Origin: Agrobacterium tumefaciens
GTDB lineage: Bacteria > Pseudomonadota > Alphaproteobacteria > Rhizobiales > Rhizobiaceae
NCBI RefSeq assembly: GCF_013318015.2
Contig: NZ_CP115841.1
Location: forward strand, 2,552,501-2,616,500
DNA length: 64,000 nucleotides
Direction: 5' to 3'
Below the pieces are notes generated by a model. The model made no database searches. It was not told where the DNA came from and saw only the letters and a list, made by a program, of their open reading frames with translations. How positions within the stretch are numbered: the first letter of the stretch is position 1; each line of letters opens with the position of its first letter. The position numbers were made by a program, and so were the translations under genes. Of the stretch, positions 42,327-51,085 are shown piece by piece.

Positions 42327-43081
42327 CAGAGGGTTCGGTTTGCGAGAATAGTGCGGGCTTTTTCGAGATCGTGCGGCGTATCAACGCCAAGCGGCACGGA
42401 GTGAACGATTTCGGCATCAATACGCATGCCCGCTTCCAGCGCGCGCAATTGTTCCAGCCTTTCGCGCTTCTCGAGTGGCGAAGGCTGAAGCCTCACGAAC
42501 GTTTCAAGGGCGGCGCGGCGATAGGTATAAAGGCCGATGTGATGATAAAGCGGTCCGTCGCCATAGGGCGCAGTCGCGCGGGTAAAATAAAGCGCGCGCA
42601 ATCGCGTCTCGGAAAGCGGGCTGCCAACCACTTTCACCACGTTCGGATTGGTCTTTTCTTCCTCGTCGGTGATCTCCACCGTCAGCGTGGCAATGTCGAC
42701 GGCGGCATTTTCCAACGGGCGCAACGAGGCGCGGATCGTTTCCGCTTCGATGGTCGGAAGGTCGCCCTGAACATTGATGACATATTCGGCGTTGCCATAG
42801 GGGTCGGCCTTCTGCAGCGCCTCGAAAATGCGGTCCGAACCGGATTGGTGATCATCGCGCGTCATCATTACGTCGAAACCGGCATTTTTAACGGCTGAAA
42901 ATACCTGTTCGTCATCGACTGCAACGACGATGCGCGTCGCGCCAGCTTCACGCGCCCTGAGTGCAACCTGCACAATCATCGGTTTGCCGCCAATATCCGC
43001 GAGAGGCTTGCCCGGAAGCCGTGTCGATGCCATCCGCGCCGGTATAAGGACGACAGCTTTCTCGAATTCCCGATTCTTCAT
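42326..43081 (-). CDS. kdsB: 3-deoxy-manno-octulosonate cytidylyltransferase
   Basis: A 251-aa CMP-Kdo synthetase that activates Kdo for lipid A-core assembly. [24 protein letters not shown], the [11 protein letters not shown] segment and [10 protein letters not shown] are diagnostic. The start at 43081 ([17 protein letters not shown]) is preferred; the seven-residue extension is not conserved. It is the first gene of a kdsB-pheA operon. Confidence 0.96.
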   Translation of the reverse strand: MKNREFEKAVVLIPARMASTRLPGKPLADIGGKPMIVQVALRAREAGATRIVVAVDDEQVFSAVKNAGFDVMMTRDDHQSGSDRIFEALQKADPYGNAEYVINVQGDLPTIEAETIRASLRPLENAAVDIATLTVEITDEEEKTNPNVVKVVGSPLSETRLRALYFTRATAPYGDGPLYHHIGLYTYRRAALETFVRLQPSPLEKRERLEQLRALEAGMRIDAEIVHSVPLGVDTPHDLEKARTILANRTL

Positions 43082-43175
43082 CCGACACCCTTCAAATCCC
43101 AACCGAAAAGTGTCAAAACGTCACGGAGTGGGGAATATTATTCAAGTTGCGCAGGCTGTGCAAAAGCCATAGCTT

Positions 43176-43204
43176 TTGAATAATTTCAAGATGCCCGGTT
43201 ATAT
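43176..43204 (+). promoter_or_regulatory. Candidate sigma-70 promoter of cytochrome c gene
   Basis: TTGAAT (43176-43181) and TTATAT (43199-43204) are separated by exactly 17 bases. The predicted start, near 43211, leaves a leader of about 20 bases before the cytochrome c ATG. Confidence 0.6.
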
Positions 43205-43231
43205 GGAGCGGATGCGAGGGAGCGCATATAG

Positions 43232-43804
43232 ATGAATTCTTATGTAAATATGGGCGTTGGGGCGTTGCTGGGCACGGTTTTCGTTCTGATGTCGGTGTCA
43301 ATTGCGTCTGAGGGCATTTTTCATGCGCCCACCCCGGAAAAGGAAGGTTACGCCATCGTCGCGGAAGCGAGCGGCGGCGAGGCTGCAGGCGAACCCGCTG
43401 CAGCGGCAACTCCGATTGCGAAATTGCTCGCCAGCGCGGATGCTGCCAAGGGTGAGGCGGTCTTCAAGAAGTGTACGAGCTGTCATACCGGAGAGAGTGG
43501 TGGTGCAAACAAGGTCGGCCCCAATCTCTTCGATATCGTCAACCGGCCGATCGCCAGCCATGCGGGTTTCAGCTACTCCGCAGCAATGAAGGATTTCTCC
43601 AAGGGCGGTTCCGTGCACTGGGATTACGATCATCTCAGCTACTTCATCGAAGCTCCCAAGAAACACGTTCCCGGCACGGCCATGGGCTTTGCGGGTGTGA
43701 AGAAGGAGACGGAACGCGCCGATCTCATCGCTTATCTGCGCACGCTGTCGGCAAACCCGGCGCCGCTGCCGGATCCGGCTGCGGCTCCCGTGCCGATAAA
43801 CTGA
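43232..43804 (+). CDS. cycM: Membrane-anchored c-type cytochrome (CycM-like)
   Basis: A 190-aa protein with an uncleaved N-terminal anchor helix (about 8-26), an Ala/Gly/Pro/Glu-rich linker (36-63) and a class I cytochrome c domain. The heme site is CTSCH (about residues 81-85); the axial Met is probably in PGTAMGF. Such CycM/c552-type proteins pass electrons from the bc1 complex to terminal oxidase. The gene has its own promoter and terminator. Confidence 0.9.
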   Translation: MNSYVNMGVGALLGTVFVLMSVSIASEGIFHAPTPEKEGYAIVAEASGGEAAGEPAAAATPIAKLLASADAAKGEAVFKKCTSCHTGESGGANKVGPNLFDIVNRPIASHAGFSYSAAMKDFSKGGSVHWDYDHLSYFIEAPKKHVPGTAMGFAGVKKETERADLIAYLRTLSANPAPLPDPAAAPVPIN

Positions 43805-43827
43805 CGGAAATGGTGATTTCATAAGAA

Positions 43828-43856
43828 AAGCCCGGCATCGCTGCCGGGCTTTTTTG
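43828..43856. terminator. Bidirectional intrinsic terminator
   Basis: AGCCCGGCA, TCGC loop and TGCCGGGCT form a perfect 9-bp stem followed by TTTTTT on the plus strand and TTTCTTAT on the minus strand. It separates the convergent cytochrome c and sugar transferase genes. Confidence 0.9.
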
Positions 43857-43882
43857 ATTCTATCTGTCTGATTTCTGAAAGA

Positions 43883-44611
43883 TCAGAAACCCTTGCCGCC
43901 GCGCAATTCGGAAATGACCGTTCCGATCATGATCTTGATATCCAGCCAGACGGAAAAATTGTCGACGTAATAAAGATCGGACACGATGCGGGCACGCGCC
44001 TTGTCACTGCGATCCGTCGGGCCGCGCAAACCCCGCATCTGGGCAAGACCGGTAATGCCTGGCCGCATCCGGTGCCGCAGGTGGTAGTGGGGAACAAGTT
44101 CCTCATAAAGACGGCCGGCGGCCAGCATGCCGATGGCATGGCAGCGCGGACCCACCAGCGACATGTCGCCTTTCAAGACGTTGATGAGCTGTGGCAGCTC
44201 GTCGACATTTGTGCGGCGAAGCACGGCGCCGATCCGGGTTATCCTCGGATCGTTCTTTACCGTTTGCGCCACGCCGGTGGCATCGCCCAGTTCGGTTCGC
44301 ATCGAGCGAAATTTATAGACCCTGATCTTTCGCCCGTTCATGCCCCAACGGACTTGTGAGAACAGGACCGGCCCTTTGCTGTCGAGTTTGACCAGCGCCG
44401 CGACGGTCAGCAATACGGGCGCGAGTGCGACAAGGGCGATGGACGCCCCTGCAATGTCGATCGTTCTCTTGAGCACAAACTGGCTGCGCAGGAACACCGA
44501 TGTGTTGGTTTCTGAAATGGAAGGTTGCGTTTCCGCCGCGTCGAAAGTGACAGACGCAGGATAAGGGGCGCCGTAAAACACGGCATGCGATGAGCTTTTA
44601 GTACCCAGCAT
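43883..44611 (-). CDS. Polyprenyl-phosphate sugar-1-phosphate transferase (ExoY/PssA family)
   Basis: A 242-aa initiating glycosyltransferase that puts the first hexose-1-phosphate on undecaprenyl phosphate for exopolysaccharide synthesis. It has one N-terminal membrane segment (about 53-76), then the bac_transf core with KRTIDI, VRWGMNGRKIRVYKFRSM, RRTNVDELPQLINVLKGDMSLVGPRC and RPGITGLAQMRG. There are no polysaccharide genes beside it. In A. tumefaciens a gene in this neighbourhood is reported as redundant with UppE for the unipolar polysaccharide (from memory). Start ATG 44611; a TTG at 44644 is less likely. Confidence 0.88.
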   Translation of the reverse strand: MLGTKSSSHAVFYGAPYPASVTFDAAETQPSISETNTSVFLRSQFVLKRTIDIAGASIALVALAPVLLTVAALVKLDSKGPVLFSQVRWGMNGRKIRVYKFRSMRTELGDATGVAQTVKNDPRITRIGAVLRRTNVDELPQLINVLKGDMSLVGPRCHAIGMLAAGRLYEELVPHYHLRHRMRPGITGLAQMRGLRGPTDRSDKARARIVSDLYYVDNFSVWLDIKIMIGTVISELRGGKGF

Positions 44612-44913
44612 AATATGAAGCCCTGAAAAGTTATTTTGAAACAAGAAAATTTATTTATATGAACGATTAATAATTCATTTACCGTAAAAAGTCATCCGAA
44701 ATGTAATCGTTTTTGCGCAAATAGCAATCTACGGTTAACGTGGATGCACGCATATGTTGCAAACACAAGCGCGATCTCCGCTTTTGGCTGCGTTGGTTGC
44801 CCATTCGGTGTAATCAAGTCTTTGGAAAATTGAGTATTTGCGGGAAAGGCGACAGGATCGTTGCCTGCCCATCGCTTGCCGGGTAACCGGCGAGCCGATT
44901 ACCCAAAAGGCAA
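44612..44913. other. AT-rich intergenic region
   Basis: About 300 bases without a gene. The first ~150 are clearly AT-rich compared with the window, with direct and inverted AT tracts near 44640-44690, as in promoter or silencer regions of surface polysaccharide genes. Minus-strand transcription into the sugar transferase probably starts here. I see no terminator or RNA gene. Confidence 0.4.
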
Positions 44914-47217
44914 TTAATTTCCCATCAGAATATCAAGAAGGGTCGTCTGCTTCGGCCCGGAAGTTGCCGGCGCCCGGCCGCCGATATCGGCTGGCGGCAC
45001 AGGTCCATTGTCGGCTGAATAGCCGGGTTCGATATCGCGGGAAGGGATGTTTCCAGGCGGCATGGGAACGCCCGGCTGACCAGCGTTTGGCGAAACGGGC
45101 GCTTCGGGATAGGCTCGAGTGTTTGTCGTTCCGCCGCCGCCGAGAGCATTGGAAATGATGTCGCCGATGGAGGAAGGCGCGCTCTCGGGCGCCGGTTGCT
45201 GTATTTCCCCAAGCGGCGGCACGCCGCCTGCGCCGAGACCGAAGAGCGGCGAGGGCGAGAGCCCGGAATGGGCGGCGGTCATGAAATCTTTCCAGGCCTT
45301 CGCAGGCAAGCCACCGCCGGTGACCTTTTTCATCGATGTGCCGTCGTCATTGCCGAACCAGACGCCCGTTGTCAGATTGCTTGTGTAGCCGACAAAAAGC
45401 GCGTCGCGGAAAGACTGTGTCGTGCCGGATTTTCCCGCTGCCTGCCAACCCTGGAGGCGGGCGGCTTTCCCTGTTCCTTCGGTGATGACGCGCGACAACA
45501 TGCCGTTCATCGTCGCGGCGATTTCCTCGCTCAGCACGCGCGGCGGGTTGTCGTATCTGTTTTCGTAAAGCACCTTGCCGTCGGCATCGGAGATGCGTTT
45601 GACGATATGCGGCGTCGCCTTGTAGCCGCCATTCATGAAGGGAGCGTAGGAGGCGGTCAGCTCCATCAGTGACACTTCCGAGGTGCCGAGTGCGATGGAG
45701 GCGTTGTTCTGAAGCTCCGATTCGATACCCATGCGATGCGCCACCTGCGTCACCCGCTCAGGACCGACTTCCATCACCAGCTGCGCAGCGATCGTGTTCA
45801 GTGAATTGGTAAGCGCAGTGGCAAGCGTCACTTCGCCACGATATTTCTTCTCATAATTTTCCGGTGTCCAGTTTCCGATACGGACCGGCCCGTCATTGCG
45901 AATGGTACTGGGGGTCAGACCCGATTCGAGCGCGGCGACGTATACGAAGGGTTTGAACGCCGATCCCGGTTGCCGTTTCGCCTTGGCGGCCCGGTTGAAC
46001 TGGCTTTCGGCATAATCCGCCCCGCCGACCACGGCCCGGATTGCGCCTGTACCATCGATGGAAACGAGAGCCGCTTGCGAGGCGCCCTGCTTTTTACCAT
46101 CACCCTGGAGAACATGGGTCAGTGCTTTTTCGGCGTCGCGTTCAAGATTGGGGTCGATGGTCGTATCGACGACGATGTCCTGCTTGACGTCGCCAATCAG
46201 GCCACGAACTTCCTCCATCACCATATCGGCAGCGTAATGTTCGGCACCGGACCAGAAACGTTTGGCCTTGGTCGGCGGCTGCGACATCGCGGTCTTGATC
46301 TCGTCATCGGTGATGAACCCGACATCGCGCATGGATCTCAGAACGACCTGCGCCCGCTCCTCCGCCGCCTGCGGGTCGCGCGCCGGTGAAAGGCGCGAGG
46401 GGGCCTTGAGAAGTCCGGCAAGCGTTGCCGCCTCGCCAAGATTGACGTCGCGCGCGGATTTGTTGAAGTAGCGTCTGGAAGCGGCTTCGACGCCAAAGGC
46501 GTTGGAACCGAAATAAACGCGGTTGAGATACATCGCGAGGATCTGGTCCTTGGTGTATTTATGCTCCAGCCAGAAGGCCAGCAGCACTTCCTGTACCTTG
46601 CGCTCCAGCGTCCGGTCCTGTGAGAGGAACAGGTTTTTTGCCAGCTGCTGCGTCAGCGTCGAGCCGCCCTGCACTGTTCGTCCCGTCATCACATTGGTCA
46701 CGATGGCGCGGGCCAGGCCGAGCGGATCCACACCGAAATGGGAATAGAACCGCCGGTCTTCGATCGCAATGACCGCTTGTGGAAGATAGGGCGACATGTC
46801 TTCAAGCGCGAGAGCCTCGCCACCCGTGGTGCCGCGATTGGCAAGCACGCTGCCGTTCACCGAAACGATCTTCACATTCGGAGGGCGTTCGGGAATGGTC
46901 CAACTGCTGGCACTCGGCATGCGCGCGCCGTAATAAAGGACAAGACCGGCAACGCCGATACCGCCCCAGATGCCGAGCACGATGCACCAGTAAACGAGGG
47001 ACCGGATAAAGCCTGTTGCGCCACCGCCGGAACTGCGTGTGCGCTTTTCCCTTTTTTGCGGTTTGGCGCGGCCGGATGTGGACTTCGGTTTTCTGGCGGG
47101 CTGCTTTGCGGCTCCGCCAATGCGCTCGCTGGCATCAAGACGCAGATCGTCACCGGATTCGTGGAAATCCCCGAAGGAAGGCTCTACCCGATCGCGTGAT
47201 TTACCCTTGCCTGCCAT
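44914..47217 (-). CDS. Class A penicillin-binding protein (bifunctional transglycosylase/transpeptidase)
   Basis: A 767-aa bifunctional murein polymerase. A basic cytoplasmic tail (1-68) precedes one membrane helix (about 72-96). The GT51 domain (about 125-310) has EDRRFYSHFGVD, GGSTLTQQLAKN and RKVQEVLLAFWLE. The transpeptidase domain (about 395-640) has the active-site SxxK in GSAFKPF, SxN in TNSLNT and KSG/T in GKSGTTQ. The last ~110 residues are Pro/Gly-rich and disordered. Agrobacterium has several class A enzymes; this locus probably is the one called PBP1b1 (from memory). Confidence 0.92.
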   Translation of the reverse strand: MAGKGKSRDRVEPSFGDFHESGDDLRLDASERIGGAAKQPARKPKSTSGRAKPQKREKRTRSSGGGATGFIRSLVYWCIVLGIWGGIGVAGLVLYYGARMPSASSWTIPERPPNVKIVSVNGSVLANRGTTGGEALALEDMSPYLPQAVIAIEDRRFYSHFGVDPLGLARAIVTNVMTGRTVQGGSTLTQQLAKNLFLSQDRTLERKVQEVLLAFWLEHKYTKDQILAMYLNRVYFGSNAFGVEAASRRYFNKSARDVNLGEAATLAGLLKAPSRLSPARDPQAAEERAQVVLRSMRDVGFITDDEIKTAMSQPPTKAKRFWSGAEHYAADMVMEEVRGLIGDVKQDIVVDTTIDPNLERDAEKALTHVLQGDGKKQGASQAALVSIDGTGAIRAVVGGADYAESQFNRAAKAKRQPGSAFKPFVYVAALESGLTPSTIRNDGPVRIGNWTPENYEKKYRGEVTLATALTNSLNTIAAQLVMEVGPERVTQVAHRMGIESELQNNASIALGTSEVSLMELTASYAPFMNGGYKATPHIVKRISDADGKVLYENRYDNPPRVLSEEIAATMNGMLSRVITEGTGKAARLQGWQAAGKSGTTQSFRDALFVGYTSNLTTGVWFGNDDGTSMKKVTGGGLPAKAWKDFMTAAHSGLSPSPLFGLGAGGVPPLGEIQQPAPESAPSSIGDIISNALGGGGTTNTRAYPEAPVSPNAGQPGVPMPPGNIPSRDIEPGYSADNGPVPPADIGGRAPATSGPKQTTLLDILMGN

Positions 47218-47355
47218 CCAGCCGAAGTCGCTCCTTATATTCGCGAAACCATTCGCACTTCAGGCTTCTATGCCTGCGCGATCCTTAATCCAGGATGAAG
47301 AGTTTAAATGCGGCAATTTAAGGCGGGGTTAAGTCCTCGCCGGATCAAATCGGCG

Positions 47356-47814
47356 TCATTGGCAGACGTCGACCCATTCCGCTCCCGTCAGTCGCGCCAT
47401 CATGTCAGGCGAAATCCTCACCGCCGCATTGGTGGCACCCGCTGCCGGAACCACCTCGGGATAGTTTTTCAGGGATATGTCACAAAACACCGGAAGGGGC
47501 GAAGGCAATCCGAAAGGACACACGCCGCCGACGGGATGGCTGGTCACCGCAACGACTTCTTCCGCCCCCAGCATGCGCGGCTTGGCGCCGAAGTGATCGC
47601 GGAATTTACGATTGTCTAGCCGCTTCGTGCCGGCGGCAACGACGAGAAGAATTGTGTCGCCCGCCTTCAGGCAGATCGTTTTGGCAATCTGGTCGGGATC
47701 GACGCCGTGCGCTTCGGCAGCCAAAGCGACTGTCGCCGAACTCGTTTCCGTTTCGATAACGGTCACTTCGGGGGAATTCTCGGTAAAAAAGGCTCTGACG
47801 GATTCGATGGTCAT
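47356..47814 (-). CDS. YbaK/ProX-type aminoacyl-tRNA deacylase
   Basis: A 152-aa protein of the YbaK/prolyl-tRNA editing family that hydrolyses mischarged aminoacyl-tRNA. The nucleic-acid-binding core includes the conserved Lys in IAKTICLKAG, the GAKPRMLGAEEV segment and SHPVGGVCPFGL. Which mischarged tRNA it edits cannot be told from the sequence. Confidence 0.88.
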   Translation of the reverse strand: MTIESVRAFFTENSPEVTVIETETSSATVALAAEAHGVDPDQIAKTICLKAGDTILLVVAAGTKRLDNRKFRDHFGAKPRMLGAEEVVAVTSHPVGGVCPFGLPSPLPVFCDISLKNYPEVVPAAGATNAAVRISPDMMARLTGAEWVDVCQ

Positions 47815-47939
47815 GCGTATTTATTAGGCGGTATGCCAAGAGGCTTCAAGGTGTCGCGAAATAGCTATGCATTTTATGCAATGCTGCGCTGCGATGAAAC
47901 GTCTGTTTTTTGAGCGGAGATCCTGTATCTTCAAATCAT

Positions 47940-48052
47940 CGAAGCGACGCACTCCTCCTCCCAGCGTCGCCCGATTGGACTGACAATACTCCTCCTCCCA
48001 ATTGTCAGTCAGTTTCAAGAACCCGGCGCACCTCCTCCCGCGCCGGGTTTTT
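47940..48052 (+). ncRNA. Small RNA with CCUCCUCCC loops (alpha-r14 / cuckoo RNA-like)
   Basis: Three hairpins in a row each expose a CCTCCTCCC loop. Stem 1 is GCGACGC/GCGTCGC (47944-47950, 47964-47970). Stem 2 is GACTGACAAT/ATTGTCAGTC (47978-47987, 48001-48010). These two share the identical 13-base loop ACTCCTCCTCCCA. Stem 3 is ACCCGGCGC/GCGCCGGGT (48021-48048) with loop ACCTCCTCCC and a TTTTT tail, so it is the terminator. Repeated anti-Shine-Dalgarno loops define the alpha-r14/cuckoo/CcsR class of alphaproteobacterial sRNAs. It lies upstream of cspA on the same strand. The 5' end is approximate. Confidence 0.88.
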
Positions 48053-48127
48053 GCTGTTTAAGGCCTTGTTTCCGGCGACTTTCATTTGCCGACGCTTCAC
48101 AAAAATCGCCGGGCTTTTTCAAAGAAA

Positions 48128-48156
48128 CTTGACTTTCAGGCCCTTCCAACCTAGGT
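48128..48156 (+). promoter_or_regulatory. Sigma-70 promoter of cspA
   Basis: CTTGAC (48128-48133), 17 bases, then CTAGGT (48151-48156), close to the rhizobial consensus CTTGAC-N17-CTATAT. The start near 48163 gives a 5' leader of about 130 bases, as is usual for cold-shock genes whose leader structure controls translation. Confidence 0.75.
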
Positions 48157-48295
48157 GTTCGCGCATCGATATTTGTTTGACGACCAGAGCTTCGGCGCCT
48201 TTTCTAAGGTGCACACGACGATCTTTCCTTCAAATTCGACCCAAGACCGCACTGCGCGCAGTGCAAATACAATTTGCCAACGGAAGGAAATCGTT

Positions 48296-48505
48296 ATGGC
48301 GACTGGTACAGTAAAGTGGTTCAACGCAACCAAGGGCTACGGCTTCATTCAGCCTGACGACGGTTCGCAGGACGTATTCGTTCACATCTCCGCCGTTGAG
48401 CGCGCTGGTATGACCTCCCTCAACGACGGTCAGAAGCTCTCCTACGAGCTGACGCAGGACCGCCGCTCGGGCAAGATGTCCGCAGGCGAGCTCGTCGCTT
48501 CCTGA
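48296..48505 (+). CDS. cspA: Cold-shock protein CspA family
   Basis: A 69-aa cold-shock domain protein, an RNA chaperone. RNP1 ([10 protein letters not shown]) and RNP2 (VFVHISAV) are intact. The ATG at 48296 is preceded by GGAAGGAAAT. It has its own promoter, a long leader and a terminator, so it is monocistronic. Confidence 0.97.
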   Translation: MATGTVKWFNATKGYGFIQPDDGSQDVFVHISAVERAGMTSLNDGQKLSYELTQDRRSGKMSAGELVAS

Positions 48506-48544
48506 TAAGCGGCTTGGCCTGAACGGGTCATTCGTATGAATATG

Positions 48545-48571
48545 AAAGGCCGGATTTTTCCGGCCTTTTTT
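48545..48571 (+). terminator. Intrinsic terminator after cspA
   Basis: AAGGCCGG and CCGGCCTT (48546-48567) form an 8-bp stem with a 6-base loop, followed by a T-run to 48572. It lies 40 bases after the cspA stop. Confidence 0.88.
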
Positions 48572-48830
48572 CTTTTGGAAGGTGTACCGGGTCCGGCCGC
48601 TCTTGAAAAAGCTGCAGTGCATACCAATATAGGGTTCAACAGTGCTCCGCACGGAATTGTCAGGCTAGTGCTTTTAAAGTGCCGCTGTTGTTGCGTTAAC
48701 CAAAGATTAACCAAAGCAGCCGATCCTGATCGTGAAAAGCAGCGTCGACTTTGTTGGCGCGCTCTGGAGCATCGGACCGTTTGAACGCTTTGACCACGGA
48801 TGTACTGGCACTGACGAAAAACGGATGGAA

Positions 48831-48858
48831 AGGTCGGGCTTGCCCGGCCTTTTTGTTT
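48831..48858 (+). terminator. Plus-strand terminator-like hairpin, intergenic
   Basis: GGTCGGG and CCCGGCC with a four-base loop (48832-48849) are followed by TTTTTGTTTT. It lies 260 bases past the cspA terminator with no gene between (48572-48830 shows nothing coding), so it either ends an unseen transcript or also serves the convergent peptidase gene. Confidence 0.7.
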
Positions 48859-48883
48859 TGAACCACCAAAATATAAGAGAACG

Positions 48884-48919
48884 GGGAGGCATCGGGTAAC
48901 CGGCGCCTCCTTTCTTTTT
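48884..48919 (+). terminator. Second plus-strand terminator-like hairpin
   Basis: GGAGGC and GCCTCC (48885-48910) enclose a GG-TAA-CC inner turn and are followed by TTTCTTTTT on the plus strand. It abuts the convergent M20 peptidase stop and could block antisense transcription into that gene. Confidence 0.55.
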
Positions 48920-48921
48920 GA

Positions 48922-50313
48922 CTACTTCGCGGCCAGGGCGTCTAGAATGCGGATCCAGGAGCGGATGCCCTTGTGGAACGACTGCAGGTCATATTTTTCA
49001 TTCGGCGAATGAATGCGGTCATCGGTAAGGCCGAAACCGACGAGCAGCGAATCCATGCCCAGCATCTTCTGGAAATCGCCGACGATGGGGATCGAGCCCC
49101 CCATGCCGATCACGACGGCAGGTTTGGGCCACTCTTCCGAAAGCGCGTTTTTCGCCTTCGTCAGCACTGGCGAATCATAGGAAAGCTGGATAGCCGGCGA
49201 TGCACCATGCTCGTGAAATTCCACCGAGCAATCGGCTGGAATTTTGGAGCGGACATAGTTCCGGAAGCTCTCGCGAACCGCTTTCGGGTCTTGCTCTCCG
49301 ACGAGACGGAAGGACACTTTAGCCGAGGCCTTTGCGGCGATAACCGTCTTGAAGCCGTCGCCGGTATAGCCGCCGATGATGCCGTTGACTTCCGCCGTTG
49401 GCCGCGCCCAGGTCTGCTCCAGCACGGAGCGGCCCTTTTCGCCCGATGGAATCGAGAGGCCGACTTCGCCGAGGAAGGCTTCGGCGGTGCGGCCCAACGT
49501 TTCCCAGGAAGCCTTGATGTTGGCGGGGGTTTCTTCCACGCCGTCATAGAAGCCGGCAAGTGTCACGCGGCCGGTCTCGTCATGCAGGCCGGCGAGAATA
49601 TCGGTCAGGATGTGAATGGGATTTGCGGCCGCACCACCGAAAAGGCCCGAATGCAGGTCGCGGTCGGCCGCCGTGATTGTGATTTCCTCGCCGACCAGGC
49701 CGCGAAGGGCGGCGGCGATGGCGGGCGTATCGCGGTCCCACATGCTGGTATCGCATACCAGTGCATAATCGGCTTTCAGCTCATCGGCATTGGCGTCGAG
49801 GAACGGCTTCAGCGAGGGCGAACCGGATTCTTCCTCGCCCTCGAAAAGAATGGTGACGCGCACGGGCAGACTGCCATTGACCGCCTTGTAGGCCCGGCAG
49901 GCTTCCACGAAGGTCATCAGCTGACCCTTGTCATCAGCCGTTCCACGCCCGGTGATCACCTGCCGACCGCCGCCGATATCTTTCACGGCCGGTTCGAACG
50001 GATCGTTTTCCCAAAGATTGAGCGGATCGACCGGCTGCACGTCGTAATGGCCGTAGAAAAGCACATGCGGCGCATCTTTTGTCGCGGCGTCGTGATGCGC
50101 CACCACCATTGGATGACCGGCCGTATCGCGAACGGAAGCCGCAAAGCCCAGTGATTCAAGCGTTCTGACCAGCCATTCCGCCGCCTTGCGGCACTCCGCC
50201 TTGTAGGCGGGGTCCGTGGAAATGGACGGGATGCGCACCAGTTCGAACAATCGCTCGAGGCTGGAGGTGAGGTTATCGTCGGCCGTGGAAAGAATGGTGG
50301 AAACGTCTGTCAT
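48922..50313 (-). CDS. M20 family metallopeptidase (dipeptidase)
   Basis: A 463-aa zinc peptidase of the M20/ArgE/DapE/carnosinase group. First metal ligand and catalytic Asp lie in YGHYDVQPVD; the bridging Asp is in GRGTADDKGQ; the general base and Glu ligand are in LFEGEEESGSP. A dimerisation domain (about 190-350) is inserted. ATG 50313 follows AGGATCAGCG; ATG 50328 is an alternative. The long frame upstream to 50667 is not coding. Confidence 0.9.
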   Translation of the reverse strand: MTDVSTILSTADDNLTSSLERLFELVRIPSISTDPAYKAECRKAAEWLVRTLESLGFAASVRDTAGHPMVVAHHDAATKDAPHVLFYGHYDVQPVDPLNLWENDPFEPAVKDIGGGRQVITGRGTADDKGQLMTFVEACRAYKAVNGSLPVRVTILFEGEEESGSPSLKPFLDANADELKADYALVCDTSMWDRDTPAIAAALRGLVGEEITITAADRDLHSGLFGGAAANPIHILTDILAGLHDETGRVTLAGFYDGVEETPANIKASWETLGRTAEAFLGEVGLSIPSGEKGRSVLEQTWARPTAEVNGIIGGYTGDGFKTVIAAKASAKVSFRLVGEQDPKAVRESFRNYVRSKIPADCSVEFHEHGASPAIQLSYDSPVLTKAKNALSEEWPKPAVVIGMGGSIPIVGDFQKMLGMDSLLVGFGLTDDRIHSPNEKYDLQSFHKGIRSWIRILDALAAK

Positions 50314-50438
50314 CGCTGATCCTGTCATGTCTGTCGTAACCTGGCGATGGACGAACCATCCTGGTATCGCGCATCGCGTGGGAACAAGGGGCTGACGTGT
50401 CGTTGAATCGGCAAGCGCGCAGCCGCCGGAACGATAGA

Positions 50439-50480
50439 GCAGTTCAGGAAAAGTGCGAAGTGGTTTTCCGCCTAAACTGC
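50439..50480. repeat. RIME-like rhizobial intergenic repeat
   Basis: Outer arms GCAGTT (50439-50444) and AACTGC (50475-50480) enclose GGAAAA/TTTTCC (50447-50452, 50464-50469). The sequence resembles the common Rhizobiaceae element of the form CAGTTCAGGAAAAGTG...TTTTCC...AACTG. The rest of the 238-base gap between the peptidase and MarR genes shows nothing further. Confidence 0.6.
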
Positions 50481-50551
50481 GCGGAAACAAAACCTTGGAA
50501 GCTGCAGGCGATAGAAGGCCAGGAGCAAAGAAAGCGTTCGAGTTGTAAATG

Positions 50552-50986
50552 CTATTTCGCTTTTTTGGCGCGGTCGATCGCCCGGCGCATATATTCCAGC
50601 AGAAGCTGCTTTTCGAAACGGCGGAAATCCGCCAGCAGCGTATCTTCCGTGGCTTCGGAAGCGGCAATGGCGTTCGCCTCGAGATCCCTGCCGCGCTGGG
50701 TAAGTTCGATGATCTGCGCGCGGCGGTCGCTTGGGTGGGATTTGCGCACGATCAGCCCGTCGCGCTCCATGCGGGACAGCGTATTGGCAAGCGTCGCCTG
50801 CTCCACGTCGATTCTATCCAGCAATTGCCGTTGCGTCAGTCCCTCCTCATGCCACAGTTCGATGAGGATGGGGAATTGTCCAGGAGAAAACCCCAGCGCG
50901 GCGGCTCTCTTCTGGAGCGCCATGGTGAATTCCCTCGCCATTTTTGCGGCGAGATAGATCGCCGATTCGTCCCGGGAAAAACCCAT
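50552..50986 (-). CDS. MarR-family transcriptional regulator
   Basis: A 144-aa winged-helix regulator. Recognition helix region GLTQRQLLDRIDVEQATLANTLSRMERDGLI and wing VRKSHPSDRRAQIIELTQRG are clear MarR features. Ligand and targets are unknown. In rhizobia this gene, an alpha-r7 sRNA and polA are neighbours, as here; the sRNA points toward this gene. Confidence 0.9.
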   Translation of the reverse strand: MGFSRDESAIYLAAKMAREFTMALQKRAAALGFSPGQFPILIELWHEEGLTQRQLLDRIDVEQATLANTLSRMERDGLIVRKSHPSDRRAQIIELTQRGRDLEANAIAASEATEDTLLADFRRFEKQLLLEYMRRAIDRAKKAK

Positions 50987-51085
50987 TCATCAATCCGTCT
51001 GGCATCTGGTCGGCGCAATCGCGCGATTTCGATAGTGGGATATATATCGCACGGTATGTTTATGCCAGTCAGAAACCCGGCACAA

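Noticed and set aside
47944..48048. Repeated CCTCCTCCC units considered as a direct-repeat or CRISPR-like array
   Set aside because: The units are only 9-13 bases, the intervals are stems that pair around them, and the last stem is a terminator; the pattern is an sRNA, not an array.
48830..48858. Hairpin considered as the minus-strand terminator of the M20 peptidase gene
   Set aside because: The T-run is on the plus strand; the minus strand has only a weak TTTCC after the stem, so it was recorded as plus-strand.
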